A stretch of 5,773 nucleotides of DNA from Chloroflexota bacterium (GTDB lineage Bacteria > Chloroflexota > Anaerolineae > Promineifilales > Promineifilaceae): assembly GCA_030599405.1 (NCBI GenBank), contig JAUVOB010000119.1, positions 1-5,773 of the forward strand. The letters are read 5' to 3'. Shown piece by piece: positions 1 to 5,771 of the stretch. Within the stretch, counting starts at the first letter, position 1. Each line of letters begins with the position of its first letter. The position numbers and the translations under genes were made by a program. The notes beneath the pieces are model-generated. The model searched no databases. It worked only from the letters and a program-made list of their open reading frames with translations, and had not been told where the DNA came from.

Positions 1-113
1 TGGCCTTTCATGCCTCGACCAGCGGTCTTGCCCTGCCCAGCGGCTATACCACGACCCACTCGCTTACGCTTCTTCGTCTTACCTTTGTTTGGACGCAGAT
101 CGTTTAATTTCAT
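1..113 (-). CDS. rplO: 50S ribosomal protein L15, N-terminal fragment (cut by the window edge)
   Basis: L15 is a late-assembling large-subunit protein that binds 23S rRNA. Only the first 37 codons plus two bases are present. The ATG is at 113-111 and the frame stays open to base 1. The translation opens MKLNDLRP, has a lysine/arginine run at residues 12-18, then VGRG and [10 protein letters not shown]. This is the glycine- and basic-rich N-terminal tail of L15 that threads into rRNA. The usual GSGKGKTAGRGHKG stretch reads [14 protein letters not shown] here, a mild variation. Only one base separates the rpmD stop (TGA) from this ATG, and a GAGG Shine-Dalgarno lies inside the end of rpmD, which suggests translational coupling. 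The family assignment is secure; the rest of the gene lies outside the window. Confidence 0.96.
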   Translation of the reverse strand, partial: MKLNDLRPNKGKTKKRKRVGRGIAAGQGKTAGRGMKG

Positions 114-114
114 G

Positions 115-300
115 TCATTCTACCTCTTCAACAACGACTAAATGATTAACCTTCTTGATCATTCCGCGGATGACGGGGTTATCATCATGCACAACAGTCT
201 GATTTAGTTTCCGAAGGCCGAGGGCGTGAAGGGTAGCCCTTTGACTTCTCTCATACCCAATAGAGCTTTTGGCGTATTTAATCCGTATCTTTTCAGCCAC
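115..300 (-). CDS. rpmD: 50S ribosomal protein L30
   Basis: L30 is a small large-subunit protein of the L30/L7 ferredoxin-like fold that binds 23S rRNA. I place the start at the GTG at 300-298, giving 61 residues that begin (M)[15 protein letters not shown]. This matches the usual bacterial length and N terminus. Recognisable segments are the KSSIGY strand-loop (11-16), the helix with [11 protein letters not shown] (24-34), [13 protein letters not shown] (36-48) and the final strand [11 protein letters not shown]. An in-frame ATG at 315-313 would add MELSL. It has only a poorly spaced AAGAGA directly next to it, whereas the GTG has GGAG nine bases upstream. The gene sits between rpsE (26 nt gap) and rplO (1 nt gap), its standard place in the spc operon. 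The product is certain; the start is likely but not proven. Confidence 0.93.
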   Translation of the reverse strand: MAEKIRIKYAKSSIGYERSQRATLHALGLRKLNQTVVHDDNPVIRGMIKKVNHLVVVEEVE

Positions 301-309
301 GAGGCTCAA

Positions 310-313
310 CTCC
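310..313 (-). promoter_or_regulatory. Ribosome binding site supporting the GTG start of rpmD
   Basis: On the minus strand GGAG occupies 313-310, with nine bases before the GTG at 300. It lies inside the alternative ATG start (ATGGAG). This favours the shorter L30, whose N terminus matches the family. Confidence 0.6.
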
Positions 314-326
314 ATTCTCTTAACTA

Positions 327-851
327 TTAACGCCGAGTCCAGAAAGGTGTGACTTCCGCCACATCCTTCTCTCGATCAGCGGCAACTTGTCTGACATTCT
401 TCAACCTTCGAAGACCTTCCATCGTAGCCTGTATAACGTTTAGAACGTTATTACTTCCTAATGACTTGGTCAGCATGTCCCGGTAGCCTGCTGCTTCGAT
501 GACCGCTCGTACACTTCCGCCTGCAATAACGCCCGTACCAGGAGAAGCAGGTTTGAGCAGCACCTTGGCGGCGCCGTGACGCCCGACTATCTCATGGGGG
601 ATAGTGTTTCCAACCATGGCAACGGGCTCCATAGCCTTGCGGGCTGATTCCAGCGCCTTTCGAATGGCATCAGGTACAGATCGGGCTTTACCCATGCCAA
701 ATCCGACATTTCCCTTGTTGTCGCCTACCACAACAACTACGCGAAAGCCAAACCGTCGGCCGCCCTTGATTACCTTTGCGACGCGCGTGATATCGATAAT
801 CCGTTCGTCGAACTCGTCTCGATCCCCGAAGCTTTGTCGTCGTTGACCCAT
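327..851 (-). CDS. rpsE: 30S ribosomal protein S5
   Basis: S5 is a small-subunit protein near the mRNA entry channel and the S4 interface, important for translational accuracy and mRNA unwinding. The 174 residues are a normal length. The N-terminal S5 double-stranded-RNA-binding-like domain spans about residues 15-80. It contains the family signature from [15 protein letters not shown] (30-44) through [17 protein letters not shown] (47-63). The C-terminal domain follows with [23 protein letters not shown], split across 90-112, then RAVIEAAG and [13 protein letters not shown] (131-143). It ends TPFWTRR. The ATG at 851 has GGAG six bases upstream in the 18-nt gap after rplR. The next gene, rpmD, follows in the usual spc order. 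Nothing is missing or broken. Confidence 0.98.
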   Translation of the reverse strand: MGQRRQSFGDRDEFDERIIDITRVAKVIKGGRRFGFRVVVVVGDNKGNVGFGMGKARSVPDAIRKALESARKAMEPVAMVGNTIPHEIVGRHGAAKVLLKPASPGTGVIAGGSVRAVIEAAGYRDMLTKSLGSNNVLNVIQATMEGLRRLKNVRQVAADREKDVAEVTPFWTRR

Positions 852-869
852 TTAAATCTCCAATCCTAA

Positions 870-1232
870 TTAAAACTTAAGTCCGCTTTCACGTGCGCTC
901 TTGGCAAGCGCTTCTACACGACCGTGGTATCTGAAACCGCCTCTATCAAAAACGACGTTGCTAATACCAGCCGATTTCGCTCGCTCAGCGACTAATTCAC
1001 CCACAATAGCTGCTTGTTCCTTCTTGTTCTTCCCGCCAATTTGGGACATTACTACCTTGTCGACCGTGGATGCAGCTACAATAGTCTTACCCTCAGTATC
1101 ATCGATCACCTGGGCATAGATATGTTTGGAGCTGCGATAGATGTTTAACCGTGGTCTATCGGGGGTCCCAGATATCTTCAACCGTACCCGATTATGCCTT
1201 CGTTTTCTTGCTGTTCGTGACTTAGCTGTCAT
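870..1232 (-). CDS. rplR: 50S ribosomal protein L18
   Basis: L18 binds 5S rRNA and, together with L5, anchors it to the central protuberance of the large subunit. The 120 residues are typical. The basic N terminus (RKRRHNRVR, 9-17) and [22 protein letters not shown] (23-44) are characteristic. So is the C-terminal [18 protein letters not shown], followed by ARESGLKF (93-120). The ATG at 1232 is preceded by AAGGA eight bases upstream. An unusually long 82-nt gap separates it from rplF upstream, while rpsE follows after 18 nt. The call is secure. Confidence 0.98.
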   Translation of the reverse strand: MTAKSRTARKRRHNRVRLKISGTPDRPRLNIYRSSKHIYAQVIDDTEGKTIVAASTVDKVVMSQIGGKNKKEQAAIVGELVAERAKSAGISNVVFDRGGFRYHGRVEALAKSARESGLKF

Positions 1233-1262
1233 TCTCGAATTCCTTAAAAAGCTCAGCAGTTC

Positions 1263-1311
1263 ATTTTATGAACGCGGCTCAATGTTGCCGGCAATCGCCG
1301 AACAATAAAAT
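1263..1311 (-). other. Possible RNA hairpin in the rplF-rplR intercistronic gap
   Basis: In the minus-strand transcript an outer 7-bp A/U helix pairs 1311-1305 with 1269-1263 (AUUUUAU with AUAAAAU). Inside it, 1304-1283 forms UGUU-CGGC, a GAUU loop, then GCCG-(GC bulge)-AACA, which is 8 bp with one 2-nt bulge. The rest of the enclosed sequence is single stranded in this model. No uridine run follows directly, so it does not look like an intrinsic terminator. It could be a translational or RNA-processing element, or chance. The pairing was found by eye with no energy calculation. Confidence 0.35.
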
Positions 1312-1314
1312 CAA

Positions 1315-1857
1315 CTATAGCTTCGCAGTTTTTCCGGCTTTCCGGCGAACATATTCGCCTTCATATCGGATGCCCTTGCCTTTGTAAGGCTCCGGTGGAC
1401 GAACCTTCCTAATCTTCGCACTTATCTCTCCGACAACTTGCTTGTCGATACCAGTGACGATTATCTCTTTTCCCCTTGCCTCTACAGCAAATTGAACATG
1501 ATTGGGTGGTTCGATCCGCACCTGGTGCGAGTAGCCCACATTAAGCACGAGGCTGTTACTATCAAGCTCTGCTCGATAGCCGACACCCTCAATCTGCAAC
1601 TTTTTCGTGTACCCTTGACTCACACCAATAACCATATTATTGAGCAACGCTCGGGTAAGGCCATGCAAAGCTCGGTGCTGGCGAGAATCGCTAGGACGTT
1701 CAACAAATAAAGTCCCATCATCCTGCTTTATGACCATATCAGGATGAAAGCTCTGAGATAATTTCCCTTTTTCACCGCTAACCAAGACCTCTCGGCCAGC
1801 GATGTCGACTTTAACACCTTTGGGTAAGTCGATAGGCTTTTTTCCGATACGCGACAT
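1315..1857 (-). CDS. rplF: 50S ribosomal protein L6
   Basis: L6 is a two-domain large-subunit protein near the factor-binding site and the sarcin-ricin loop of 23S rRNA. The 180 residues are standard. It opens MSRIGKKPIDLPKGVKV. The first L6 domain covers about residues 10-82, including RALHGLTRALLNNMVIGVSQG (62-82). The second domain begins near YTKKLQIEGVGYRA and carries the family signature PPEPYKGKGIRYEGEYVRRK (154-173). It ends in the usual basic tail, KAGKTAKL. The ATG at 1857 has a strong GGAGGT Shine-Dalgarno five bases upstream, within the 13-nt gap after rpsH. The gene is intact. Confidence 0.98.
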   Translation of the reverse strand: MSRIGKKPIDLPKGVKVDIAGREVLVSGEKGKLSQSFHPDMVIKQDDGTLFVERPSDSRQHRALHGLTRALLNNMVIGVSQGYTKKLQIEGVGYRAELDSNSLVLNVGYSHQVRIEPPNHVQFAVEARGKEIIVTGIDKQVVGEISAKIRKVRPPEPYKGKGIRYEGEYVRRKAGKTAKL

Positions 1858-1870
1858 GCCTAACCTCCAA

Positions 1871-2278
1871 TTACCATACTTCGCATAATACTTCGCCGCC
1901 TTCGCCGATCTTGCGAGCTTCCTGTCCAGTCATTACGCCCTTTGAAGTTGTCACAATGCTTGTCCCCATTCCGCTTAATACCCAGGGGATTTCACTCTTT
2001 GAGACGTAAACGCGTCGACCAGGTCTACTAATTCGCTTCAGCCCAGTTATCACAGAGCGGCGATTCCTTCTGTCACCCACATACTTTAAGCTCAGGCGAA
2101 GGACCGACTGAGGTTCTTGCGGGATAAGTTGAAAATCTGCAATATAGCCCTCATCCTTCAACACCTCGGCAATCGCCTGCTTAATCGTCGAGTTGGGTAC
2201 AGAAACAGTCTTGTGCTGGCGCATAATCGCGTTTCGCACACGGGTTAACATATCGGCAATAGGATCGCTCATTGACAT
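1871..2278 (-). CDS. rpsH: 30S ribosomal protein S8
   Basis: S8 is a primary 16S rRNA-binding protein of the central domain. In E. coli it also represses the spc operon by binding its own mRNA near the rplE start. The 135 residues are normal. The N terminus reads MSMSDPIADMLTRVRNA, as in other S8 proteins. The C-terminal RNA-binding signature begins GMGTSIVTTSKGVMT (103-117) and ends EARKIGEGGEVLCEVW. The usual STSKG reads TTSKG here, a conservative change. The ATG at 2278 has AGAGGT about nine bases upstream, overlapping the end of rpsN; an in-frame ATG two codons later (2272) is less well placed. Gaps to its neighbours are 13 nt on each side. Confidence 0.98.
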   Translation of the reverse strand: MSMSDPIADMLTRVRNAIMRQHKTVSVPNSTIKQAIAEVLKDEGYIADFQLIPQEPQSVLRLSLKYVGDRRNRRSVITGLKRISRPGRRVYVSKSEIPWVLSGMGTSIVTTSKGVMTGQEARKIGEGGEVLCEVW

Positions 2279-2291
2279 AACGTATATACCT

Positions 2292-2498
2292 CTACCAGCT
2301 CGACTTCACAACGCCGGGAATATTTCCTACGAGTGCTTGCTCTCTGAAGCAAATCCGACACAATCCAAATCGACGCATATATCCACGGGGCCTTCCACAT
2401 ACTTTGCCAGAACGTGGATCTCTCCATTGGCAACGATTGCGAACTCTTCCCTTGTACTTGCGACGCGTCTCGCGGGCAACCATTGATTTCTTCGCCAT
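2292..2498 (-). CDS. rpsN: 30S ribosomal protein S14, zinc type, with an insertion in the first cysteine pair
   Basis: S14 is a small-subunit head protein that contacts 16S rRNA helices near the decoding region. The short zinc-binding form is normally about 61 residues with a C-x2-C...C-x2-C site. This one has 68 residues. [10 protein letters not shown] at the start and [20 protein letters not shown], then [10 protein letters not shown] at the end are classic. The first cysteine pair is C23 and C34, so the spacing is C-x10-C instead of C-x2-C. The extra residues ([10 protein letters not shown] between the cysteines) are read in frame at 2429-2400. The second pair, C47-x2-C50, and the 13-residue step between pairs are normal. 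All four cysteines remain, so zinc binding on an enlarged knuckle is plausible. The ATG has AAGGAG six bases upstream. Position between rplE and rpsH is standard. Confidence 0.97.
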   Translation of the reverse strand: MAKKSMVARETRRKYKGRVRNRCQWRDPRSGKVCGRPRGYMRRFGLCRICFREQALVGNIPGVVKSSW

Positions 2499-2521
2499 AC
2501 GCTTCTCCTTGCTCTGACCGC

Positions 2522-3076
2522 TTAACCTAATGGCCTCCGAAAAGGCATACCTAAGAGGGCCAAGAGGCTGCGACCTTCATCATCGTTACTAGCGGTTGTG
2601 ACGATGCTTACTTCCATTCCTCGAATTTTGTCAATCTTGTCATAGTCGACTTCAGGAAACAACAGTTGCTCCCTTAACCCGAGCGTATAATTCCCTCTTC
2701 CGTCAAAAGAATCTGGTGATATACCCTGAAAATCTCGAGTTCGTGGTAGAGCAATATGGATGAGACGAGCTAGAAAACTCCACATCCGTTCACCTCGAAG
2801 TGTCACCTTGATTCCAATAGCTCTACCTTCGCGTAATTTGAAAGCTGCGATTGATTTCTTCGCCCGAGTAACCACCGGACGTTGTCCCGTTATCTGCCGA
2901 ATATCATTCGACGCAAACTCAATCGCCTTTGCATTATCCAAGGCTTCACCCAGGCCCACATTCAGAACGATTTTCTTTAACCTTGGTACCTGCATTACGC
3001 TGCTGTAACTGAATTCCTTCATCAGCGCAGGCACAATATCCTCTTTATATAGTTCGTTTATCGGCTTCAATGCCAT
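2522..3076 (-). CDS. rplE: 50S ribosomal protein L5
   Basis: L5 binds 5S rRNA in the central protuberance and contacts the P-site tRNA and S13 across the subunit interface. The 184 residues compare with about 179 in E. coli. Family landmarks are [15 protein letters not shown] (31-45), [20 protein letters not shown] (63-82), LRGERMW (93-99) and [20 protein letters not shown] (114-133). The next segment, [13 protein letters not shown] (134-146), completes the C-terminal region. The protein ends MPFRRPLG. The ATG at 3076 has AGAGGT seven bases upstream. It is 44 nt from rplX and 23 nt from rpsN. In enterobacteria S8 feedback acts at this start, but I could not identify a convincing copy of that site here. 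Confidence 0.98.
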   Translation of the reverse strand: MALKPINELYKEDIVPALMKEFSYSSVMQVPRLKKIVLNVGLGEALDNAKAIEFASNDIRQITGQRPVVTRAKKSIAAFKLREGRAIGIKVTLRGERMWSFLARLIHIALPRTRDFQGISPDSFDGRGNYTLGLREQLLFPEVDYDKIDKIRGMEVSIVTTASNDDEGRSLLALLGMPFRRPLG

Positions 3077-3120
3077 GATATCGACCTCTAGATCTATAGT
3101 TTCTTATTATCAAATACAAC

Positions 3121-3444
3121 TCAGTCGATGTCTTCGCCGCTTCTCTTAGAGTAACGAATAGCTTCTCCGTTCTCATCGCGACGGATCCCGACGCGGGTCG
3201 GTTCTCCGGTCTGTGGGCAAACTAACATCACGTTTGAGATATGTATTGGTGCCTCAAACTCGATGATACCGCCTTGAGCCGGAGTCCTACCGCCACTTGG
3301 CCGGGGACGTTGATGTTTCTTGACGATCTTTACGCCAGAAACGACGACTCGATTATCCCTTGGATGTACACGCAATACGGTACCGCGAAGACCAGTATCG
3401 TTACCTGCAATGACTTCGACTTGATCGCCAACTTTTATCCGCAT
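3121..3444 (-). CDS. rplX: 50S ribosomal protein L24
   Basis: L24 is one of the first proteins to bind the 5' domain of 23S rRNA and starts large-subunit assembly. Read from the ATG at 3444, it has 107 residues, the usual length. The KOW motif fills about residues 5-32 (VGDQVEVIAGNDTGLRGTVL), followed by VSGVKIVKKHQRPRPSGG (35-52) and GGIIEFEAPIHISNVMLVCP (58-77). Some L24 proteins carry a cysteine cluster in the last third. Here only C76 is left and the tail reads RYSKRSGEDID, so this copy is not zinc-binding. A TTG at 3465 would add seven residues, but it has no Shine-Dalgarno. The ATG has AGGTGA four bases upstream. The gene follows rplN after 60 nt. Confidence 0.96.
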   Translation of the reverse strand: MRIKVGDQVEVIAGNDTGLRGTVLRVHPRDNRVVVSGVKIVKKHQRPRPSGGRTPAQGGIIEFEAPIHISNVMLVCPQTGEPTRVGIRRDENGEAIRYSKRSGEDID

Positions 3445-3448
3445 CTTG

Positions 3449-3454
3449 TCACCT
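3449..3454 (-). promoter_or_regulatory. Ribosome binding site fixing the rplX start
   Basis: AGGTGA at 3454-3449 matches the 3' part of the anti-Shine-Dalgarno complement (GGAGGTGATC). It lies four bases before the ATG at 3444. The farther TTG at 3465 has only ACTGATTTAA in front of it. This supports a 107-residue L24. Confidence 0.7.
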
Positions 3455-3479
3455 GTAATAGCCAAATTAAATCAGTTTC

Positions 3480-3499
3480 GGCAAGGATTAGAACCTGCC
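3480..3499 (-). other. Small hairpin in the rplN-rplX gap
   Basis: In the transcript, GGCAGG (3499-3494) can pair with CUUGCC (3485-3480), including one G-U pair, leaving an 8-nt loop UUCUAAUC. It sits just after the rplN stop and upstream of the rplX ribosome binding site. No U-tract follows, so it is not an intrinsic terminator. It may be a processing or stability element, or chance. Confidence 0.3.
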
Positions 3500-3504
3500 A
3501 AAAT

Positions 3505-3876
3505 CTATAACACTTCCGGAGCTAGAGACATGATCCGCGAGAAACCTTTCTCCCTCAGCTCACGCGCTACCGGCCCGAAAACCCGCGTACCAACGGGATT
3601 CCGCCCATCATGATCTAATAATACGGCGGCGTTGTCGTCAAAAGCGATATAACTTCCATCTTCCCGCTTGTATTCTTTCTTAGTTCGAACGATTACAGCT
3701 TTGACAATACTGCTCTTCTTCACCGGCGAATTTGGCACGGCCTTTTTAACAGTAGCCACTACCACATCGCCAACTCCGCCATATTTTCTACGCGTGCCTC
3801 CGGCTACCTGAATAACCAGAAGCTCTCGGGCTCCAGAATTATCTGCAACGTTAAGACGGCTTTCTTGCTGGATCAT
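3505..3876 (-). CDS. rplN: 50S ribosomal protein L14
   Basis: L14 is a highly conserved large-subunit protein at the subunit interface; it forms bridges to 16S rRNA and is the docking site of the silencing factor RsfS. The 123 residues are almost exactly the universal length. It starts [20 protein letters not shown]. It contains [20 protein letters not shown] (26-45), [19 protein letters not shown] (53-71), [15 protein letters not shown] (73-87) and [17 protein letters not shown] (96-112), and ends SLAPEVL. The ATG at 3876 has AGAGG eight bases upstream in the 15-nt gap after rpsQ. The pattern [18 protein letters not shown] resembles Chloroflexota L14 as I recall it, which is one reason for the tentative taxon. 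Confidence 0.98.
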   Translation of the reverse strand: MIQQESRLNVADNSGARELLVIQVAGGTRRKYGGVGDVVVATVKKAVPNSPVKKSSIVKAVIVRTKKEYKREDGSYIAFDDNAAVLLDHDGRNPVGTRVFGPVARELREKGFSRIMSLAPEVL

Positions 3877-3891
3877 CTTCTTCGCCTCTTA

Positions 3892-4143
3892 TTAATGAGC
3901 TTGCTCAACAATTGAAACGACAGCCCAGCGTTTATGCCGGCTTATCGGCTTTGACTCGATAATCTGGACTCGATCGCCCATCTTACAATCGTTCTGTTCA
4001 TCGTGGGCTTTATACTTCTTAACCCGACGAATGACTTTACCGTATAACCTGTGCCGCTTCGTAGTCGTCACCGCAACAACGACCGTCTTGTCCATCTTGT
4101 CACTGGTAACTACACCGACCAGCCGCTTTCTTTGTTGTCTCAT
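3892..4143 (-). CDS. rpsQ: 30S ribosomal protein S17
   Basis: S17 is a primary 16S rRNA-binding protein of the 5' domain with an OB fold. The 83 residues are normal. It has RLVGVVTSDKMDKTVVVAV (7-25), the basic loop KRHRLYGKVIRRVKKYKAHDE (29-49, read in two parts: KRHRLYGKV and IRRVKKYKAHDE) and the family signature GDRVQIIESKPISRHKRW (56-73). The ATG at 4143 is preceded by AGGA about nine bases upstream, a weaker but adequate site. It lies 34 nt after rpmC and 15 nt before rplN, its standard place. Confidence 0.98.
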   Translation of the reverse strand: MRQQRKRLVGVVTSDKMDKTVVVAVTTTKRHRLYGKVIRRVKKYKAHDEQNDCKMGDRVQIIESKPISRHKRWAVVSIVEQAH

Positions 4144-4177
4144 CGACCCTATCCTGCTTGTATACTCTAATTAATTC

Positions 4178-4576
4178 TTACTTCGCCAATGCGCGACGCG
4201 ACCGACGTCCACGAGCTATTTTCTTATTTAGATCGACCATAGTAGCCACCAGCTCGTTATCATCTTCGTCTAGAAATGCCACTTCCCAGGCTGATTCTTC
4301 ATAGCTGAAATGAACCTCAGCGGACCAATCATCTTGTCCCGCAACCGCCGCGACGACATCTGGTTTGGTCAGAGCAGCTTTCACGGCTAGATCGCGCTGG
4401 TTCAATACGGTCTCCAGCTGGGCGATCTCTCTCCGAACTCGCCTTATCTGGGATAAATCATCAAGACGAGCAGCAGCCTGTTGGAACCGTAGGTTGAACA
4501 TCTCTTCACGAGCGTTCTCAAGCATTTCCTCCAGCTTTTCGTCGCTCTCGTCTCGTAATTCGACAATGCTAGCCAT
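4178..4576 (-). CDS. rpmC: 50S ribosomal protein L29 with a long C-terminal extension
   Basis: L29 is a small two-helix coiled-coil protein next to L23 at the polypeptide exit tunnel, where chaperones and targeting factors dock. Bacterial L29 is normally 60-70 residues; this one has 132. The core is recognisable in residues 1-65: LRDESDEKLEEMLENAREEM (7-26), FNLRFQQAAARLDDLSQIRR (27-46), then VRREIAQLETVLNQRDL (47-63). Residues 66-132 are an extra tail. The middle is acidic and aromatic (DDWSAEVHFSYEESAWEVAF, 82-101, then LDEDDNELVA), and the end is strongly basic (NKKIARGRRSRRALAK, 117-132). I do not recognise the tail. The ATG overlaps the rplP stop by one base (TAATG), with GGGAG about seven bases upstream, so coupled translation is likely. 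Confidence 0.96.
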   Translation of the reverse strand: MASIVELRDESDEKLEEMLENAREEMFNLRFQQAAARLDDLSQIRRVRREIAQLETVLNQRDLAVKAALTKPDVVAAVAGQDDWSAEVHFSYEESAWEVAFLDEDDNELVATMVDLNKKIARGRRSRRALAK

Positions 4577-4992
4577 TAATATCTCCCTTCTCGCGAAATG
4601 ACTTGGGTTTTGATTGGAAGTTTATATCTGGCCCGTCTTAATGCCTGACGGGCCATTTCTTCCGATACGCCTGATAACTCAAACATAACCCGACCAGGTT
4701 TCACAACAGCCACCCAATGGTCAACCGATCCTTTCCCTTTTCCCATCCGTGTTTCGGCTGGTTTTGCCGTCACTGGTTTATCGGGAAAGATGCGGATCCA
4801 GTACCTTCCGCGGCGTTTCATCTGACGTACCATCGCCCGTCGAACGGCTTCTATCTGTCGGCTGGTTATCCAACCGGGTTCTAGTGCCTGTAATCCAAAA
4901 TCACCGTGCAGCAGTTCAGTACCACCTTTGGCCATTCCTCTCATTCGACCACGAAACTGTTTGCGGTACTTCACCCTCTTTGGCATTAACAT
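4576..4992 (-). CDS. rplP: 50S ribosomal protein L16
   Basis: L16 organises the A-site tRNA region of 23S rRNA and is added late in large-subunit assembly. The 138 residues are typical. It begins [19 protein letters not shown]. It has the [19 protein letters not shown] segment (49-67), [20 protein letters not shown] (68-87) with the family-defining RMGKGKG at 82-88, and [19 protein letters not shown] (91-109). It ends [14 protein letters not shown]. The ATG at 4992 has GGAG nine bases upstream; the in-frame ATG two codons later is less likely because many L16 proteins start MLMPKR. Its TAA shares a base with the rpmC ATG. Upstream, a relatively long 99-nt gap follows rpsC. Confidence 0.98.
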   Translation of the reverse strand: MLMPKRVKYRKQFRGRMRGMAKGGTELLHGDFGLQALEPGWITSRQIEAVRRAMVRQMKRRGRYWIRIFPDKPVTAKPAETRMGKGKGSVDHWVAVVKPGRVMFELSGVSEEMARQALRRARYKLPIKTQVISREGRY

Positions 4993-5091
4993 GATTGCTT
5001 CTCCAGAAACTGCTGCTCAATTGTCAGCTATAGTTATCGATCTCTAAGGAGTTAACTGAGCAAGAAACTCAGCGATGCCTTCTGATCGCAA
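4993..5091 (-). other. Long rpsC-rplP intercistronic region with a weak hairpin
   Basis: This 99-nt spacer is longer than the other junctions in the window. After the rpsC TAA, the same frame stays open for 15 codons (5091-5047, reading LRSEGIAEFLAQLTP) before a TAG at 5046-5044. Within it CUGAG (5072-5068) can pair with CUCAG (5060-5056) around a 7-nt loop, only a 5-bp stem. The last 20 bases hold the rplP ribosome binding site. I see no convincing promoter or terminator. Confidence 0.4.
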
Positions 5092-5757
5092 TTACTCACT
5101 TATATATACGTCTGTCGTTTCGCTTTTTTGGGGCAGGATATCACCTTTGTATATCCATACCTTAACGCCAATTCGTCCGAACGTCGTAAGTGCCTCGGCG
5201 AAACCGTAATCCAAATCGGCCCTAATCGTGTTCCGGGGAACTCGGCCGTCCCAAGTCTTCTCGGTCCTCGCCATCTCAGCGCCCGAAAGTCGTCCAGCAC
5301 ATTCAATCCGGATACCCTCAGCACCCTGACGCATCGCTTGCATCGCGGCTCTCTTCATGGCACGGCTATGTGATATCCGTCGATTCAACTGATTGGCGAT
5401 ATTCTCGGAAACCAATTGCGCATTCAGATCTGGTTCCGATATCTCTTCCACGTCAAGTTTCACAGATTTATTGCTTAGAACTCGCAGCTTACTCCGGATT
5501 TCCTTGACAGTAACGCCTTTTCGACCGATCACGATACCAGGCTTTGAGGTATGAATCACAACCTGAACCTGGTTAGGGAATCTTTCGATCTCAATGTTAG
5601 CGATGCCACCCCTAGGCAGCTCGCTAAAAATAAGTCTTCGAATAGCAAAATCCTCTTGCAAGAGCTCCCGGTATCGGTCACCTTCAGCGTACCAGCGCGC
5701 GTTCCAATCCCGAATGATTTTGAGTCGAAATCCAATTGGATGTACTTTTCGTCCCAA
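5092..5757 (-). CDS. rpsC: 30S ribosomal protein S3 (TTG start)
   Basis: S3 is a small-subunit head protein at the mRNA entry channel, with S4 and S5 part of the ribosomal helicase. The 221 residues compare with 233 in E. coli. The N terminus is MGRKVHPIGFRLKIIRDW. A type-2 KH domain follows, with its GRKG loop at residues 78-81 inside SKPGIVIGRKGVTVKEIRSK. The S3 C-terminal domain carries GAEGIRIECAGRLSGAEMAR (145-164), RVPRNTIRADLDYGFAEA (172-189) and GRIGVKVWIYKGD (194-206). The tail after 206 is short. The start codon is TTG (5757-5755): the frame is closed by a TAA at 5772-5770, no ATG or GTG lies between, and AAGGAG sits eight bases upstream. The stop that closes the frame may be the end of rplV, which normally precedes rpsC, but that cannot be confirmed here. 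Confidence 0.97.
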   Translation of the reverse strand: MGRKVHPIGFRLKIIRDWNARWYAEGDRYRELLQEDFAIRRLIFSELPRGGIANIEIERFPNQVQVVIHTSKPGIVIGRKGVTVKEIRSKLRVLSNKSVKLDVEEISEPDLNAQLVSENIANQLNRRISHSRAMKRAAMQAMRQGAEGIRIECAGRLSGAEMARTEKTWDGRVPRNTIRADLDYGFAEALTTFGRIGVKVWIYKGDILPQKSETTDVYISE

Positions 5758-5765
5758 CGTCGCTT

Positions 5766-5771
5766 CTCCTT
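5766..5771 (-). promoter_or_regulatory. Ribosome binding site for the TTG start of rpsC
   Basis: AAGGAG at 5771-5766 lies eight bases before the TTG at 5757. A strong site at ideal spacing explains efficient use of a rare start codon. The N-terminal GRKVHPIGFRL, conserved right after the start, confirms the position. Confidence 0.8.

Noticed and set aside
604..846. Plus-strand open frame opposite rpsE, and similar plus-strand frames opposite rplR, rplF, rplE, rplX, rpmC, rplP and rpsC
   Set aside because: Each lies antisense to a well-identified ribosomal protein gene, has no recognisable family features and low-complexity or atypical composition. They are shadows of the real genes.
1260..1314. 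Internal promoter in the rplF-rplR gap (TTGCCG with a CATAAA or TAAAAT element)
   Set aside because: The -35 match is poor, spacing is 18-20, and AT-rich hexamers are common in such spacers. Not strong enough to report as a promoter.
1233..1314. Rho-independent terminator after rplF
   Set aside because: The hairpin is not followed directly by a U-tract, and termination here would cut off rplR, rpsE, rpmD and rplO.
3060..3125. S8 translational repressor site at the rplE start, as in E. coli
   Set aside because: Only a 5-bp ATATC/GATAT pairing over a long loop could be found. It does not resemble the helix-21-like S8 site.
3445..3465. TTG start for rplX adding seven residues
   Set aside because: There is no Shine-Dalgarno before the TTG, while the ATG at 3444 has AGGTGA and gives the standard L24 N terminus and length.
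3480..3540. Possible tRNA at the end of rplN, suggested by the T-arm-like core
   Set aside because: The third loop base is T where tRNAs have a purine. No acceptor stem, anticodon arm or D-arm can be built around it, and upstream sequence codes for the conserved end of L14.
5100..5324. Minus-strand open frame of 74 codons inside rpsC in another frame
   Set aside because: It overlaps the conserved C-terminal half of S3 in a shifted frame and has no recognisable domain. The S3 reading explains the sequence fully.
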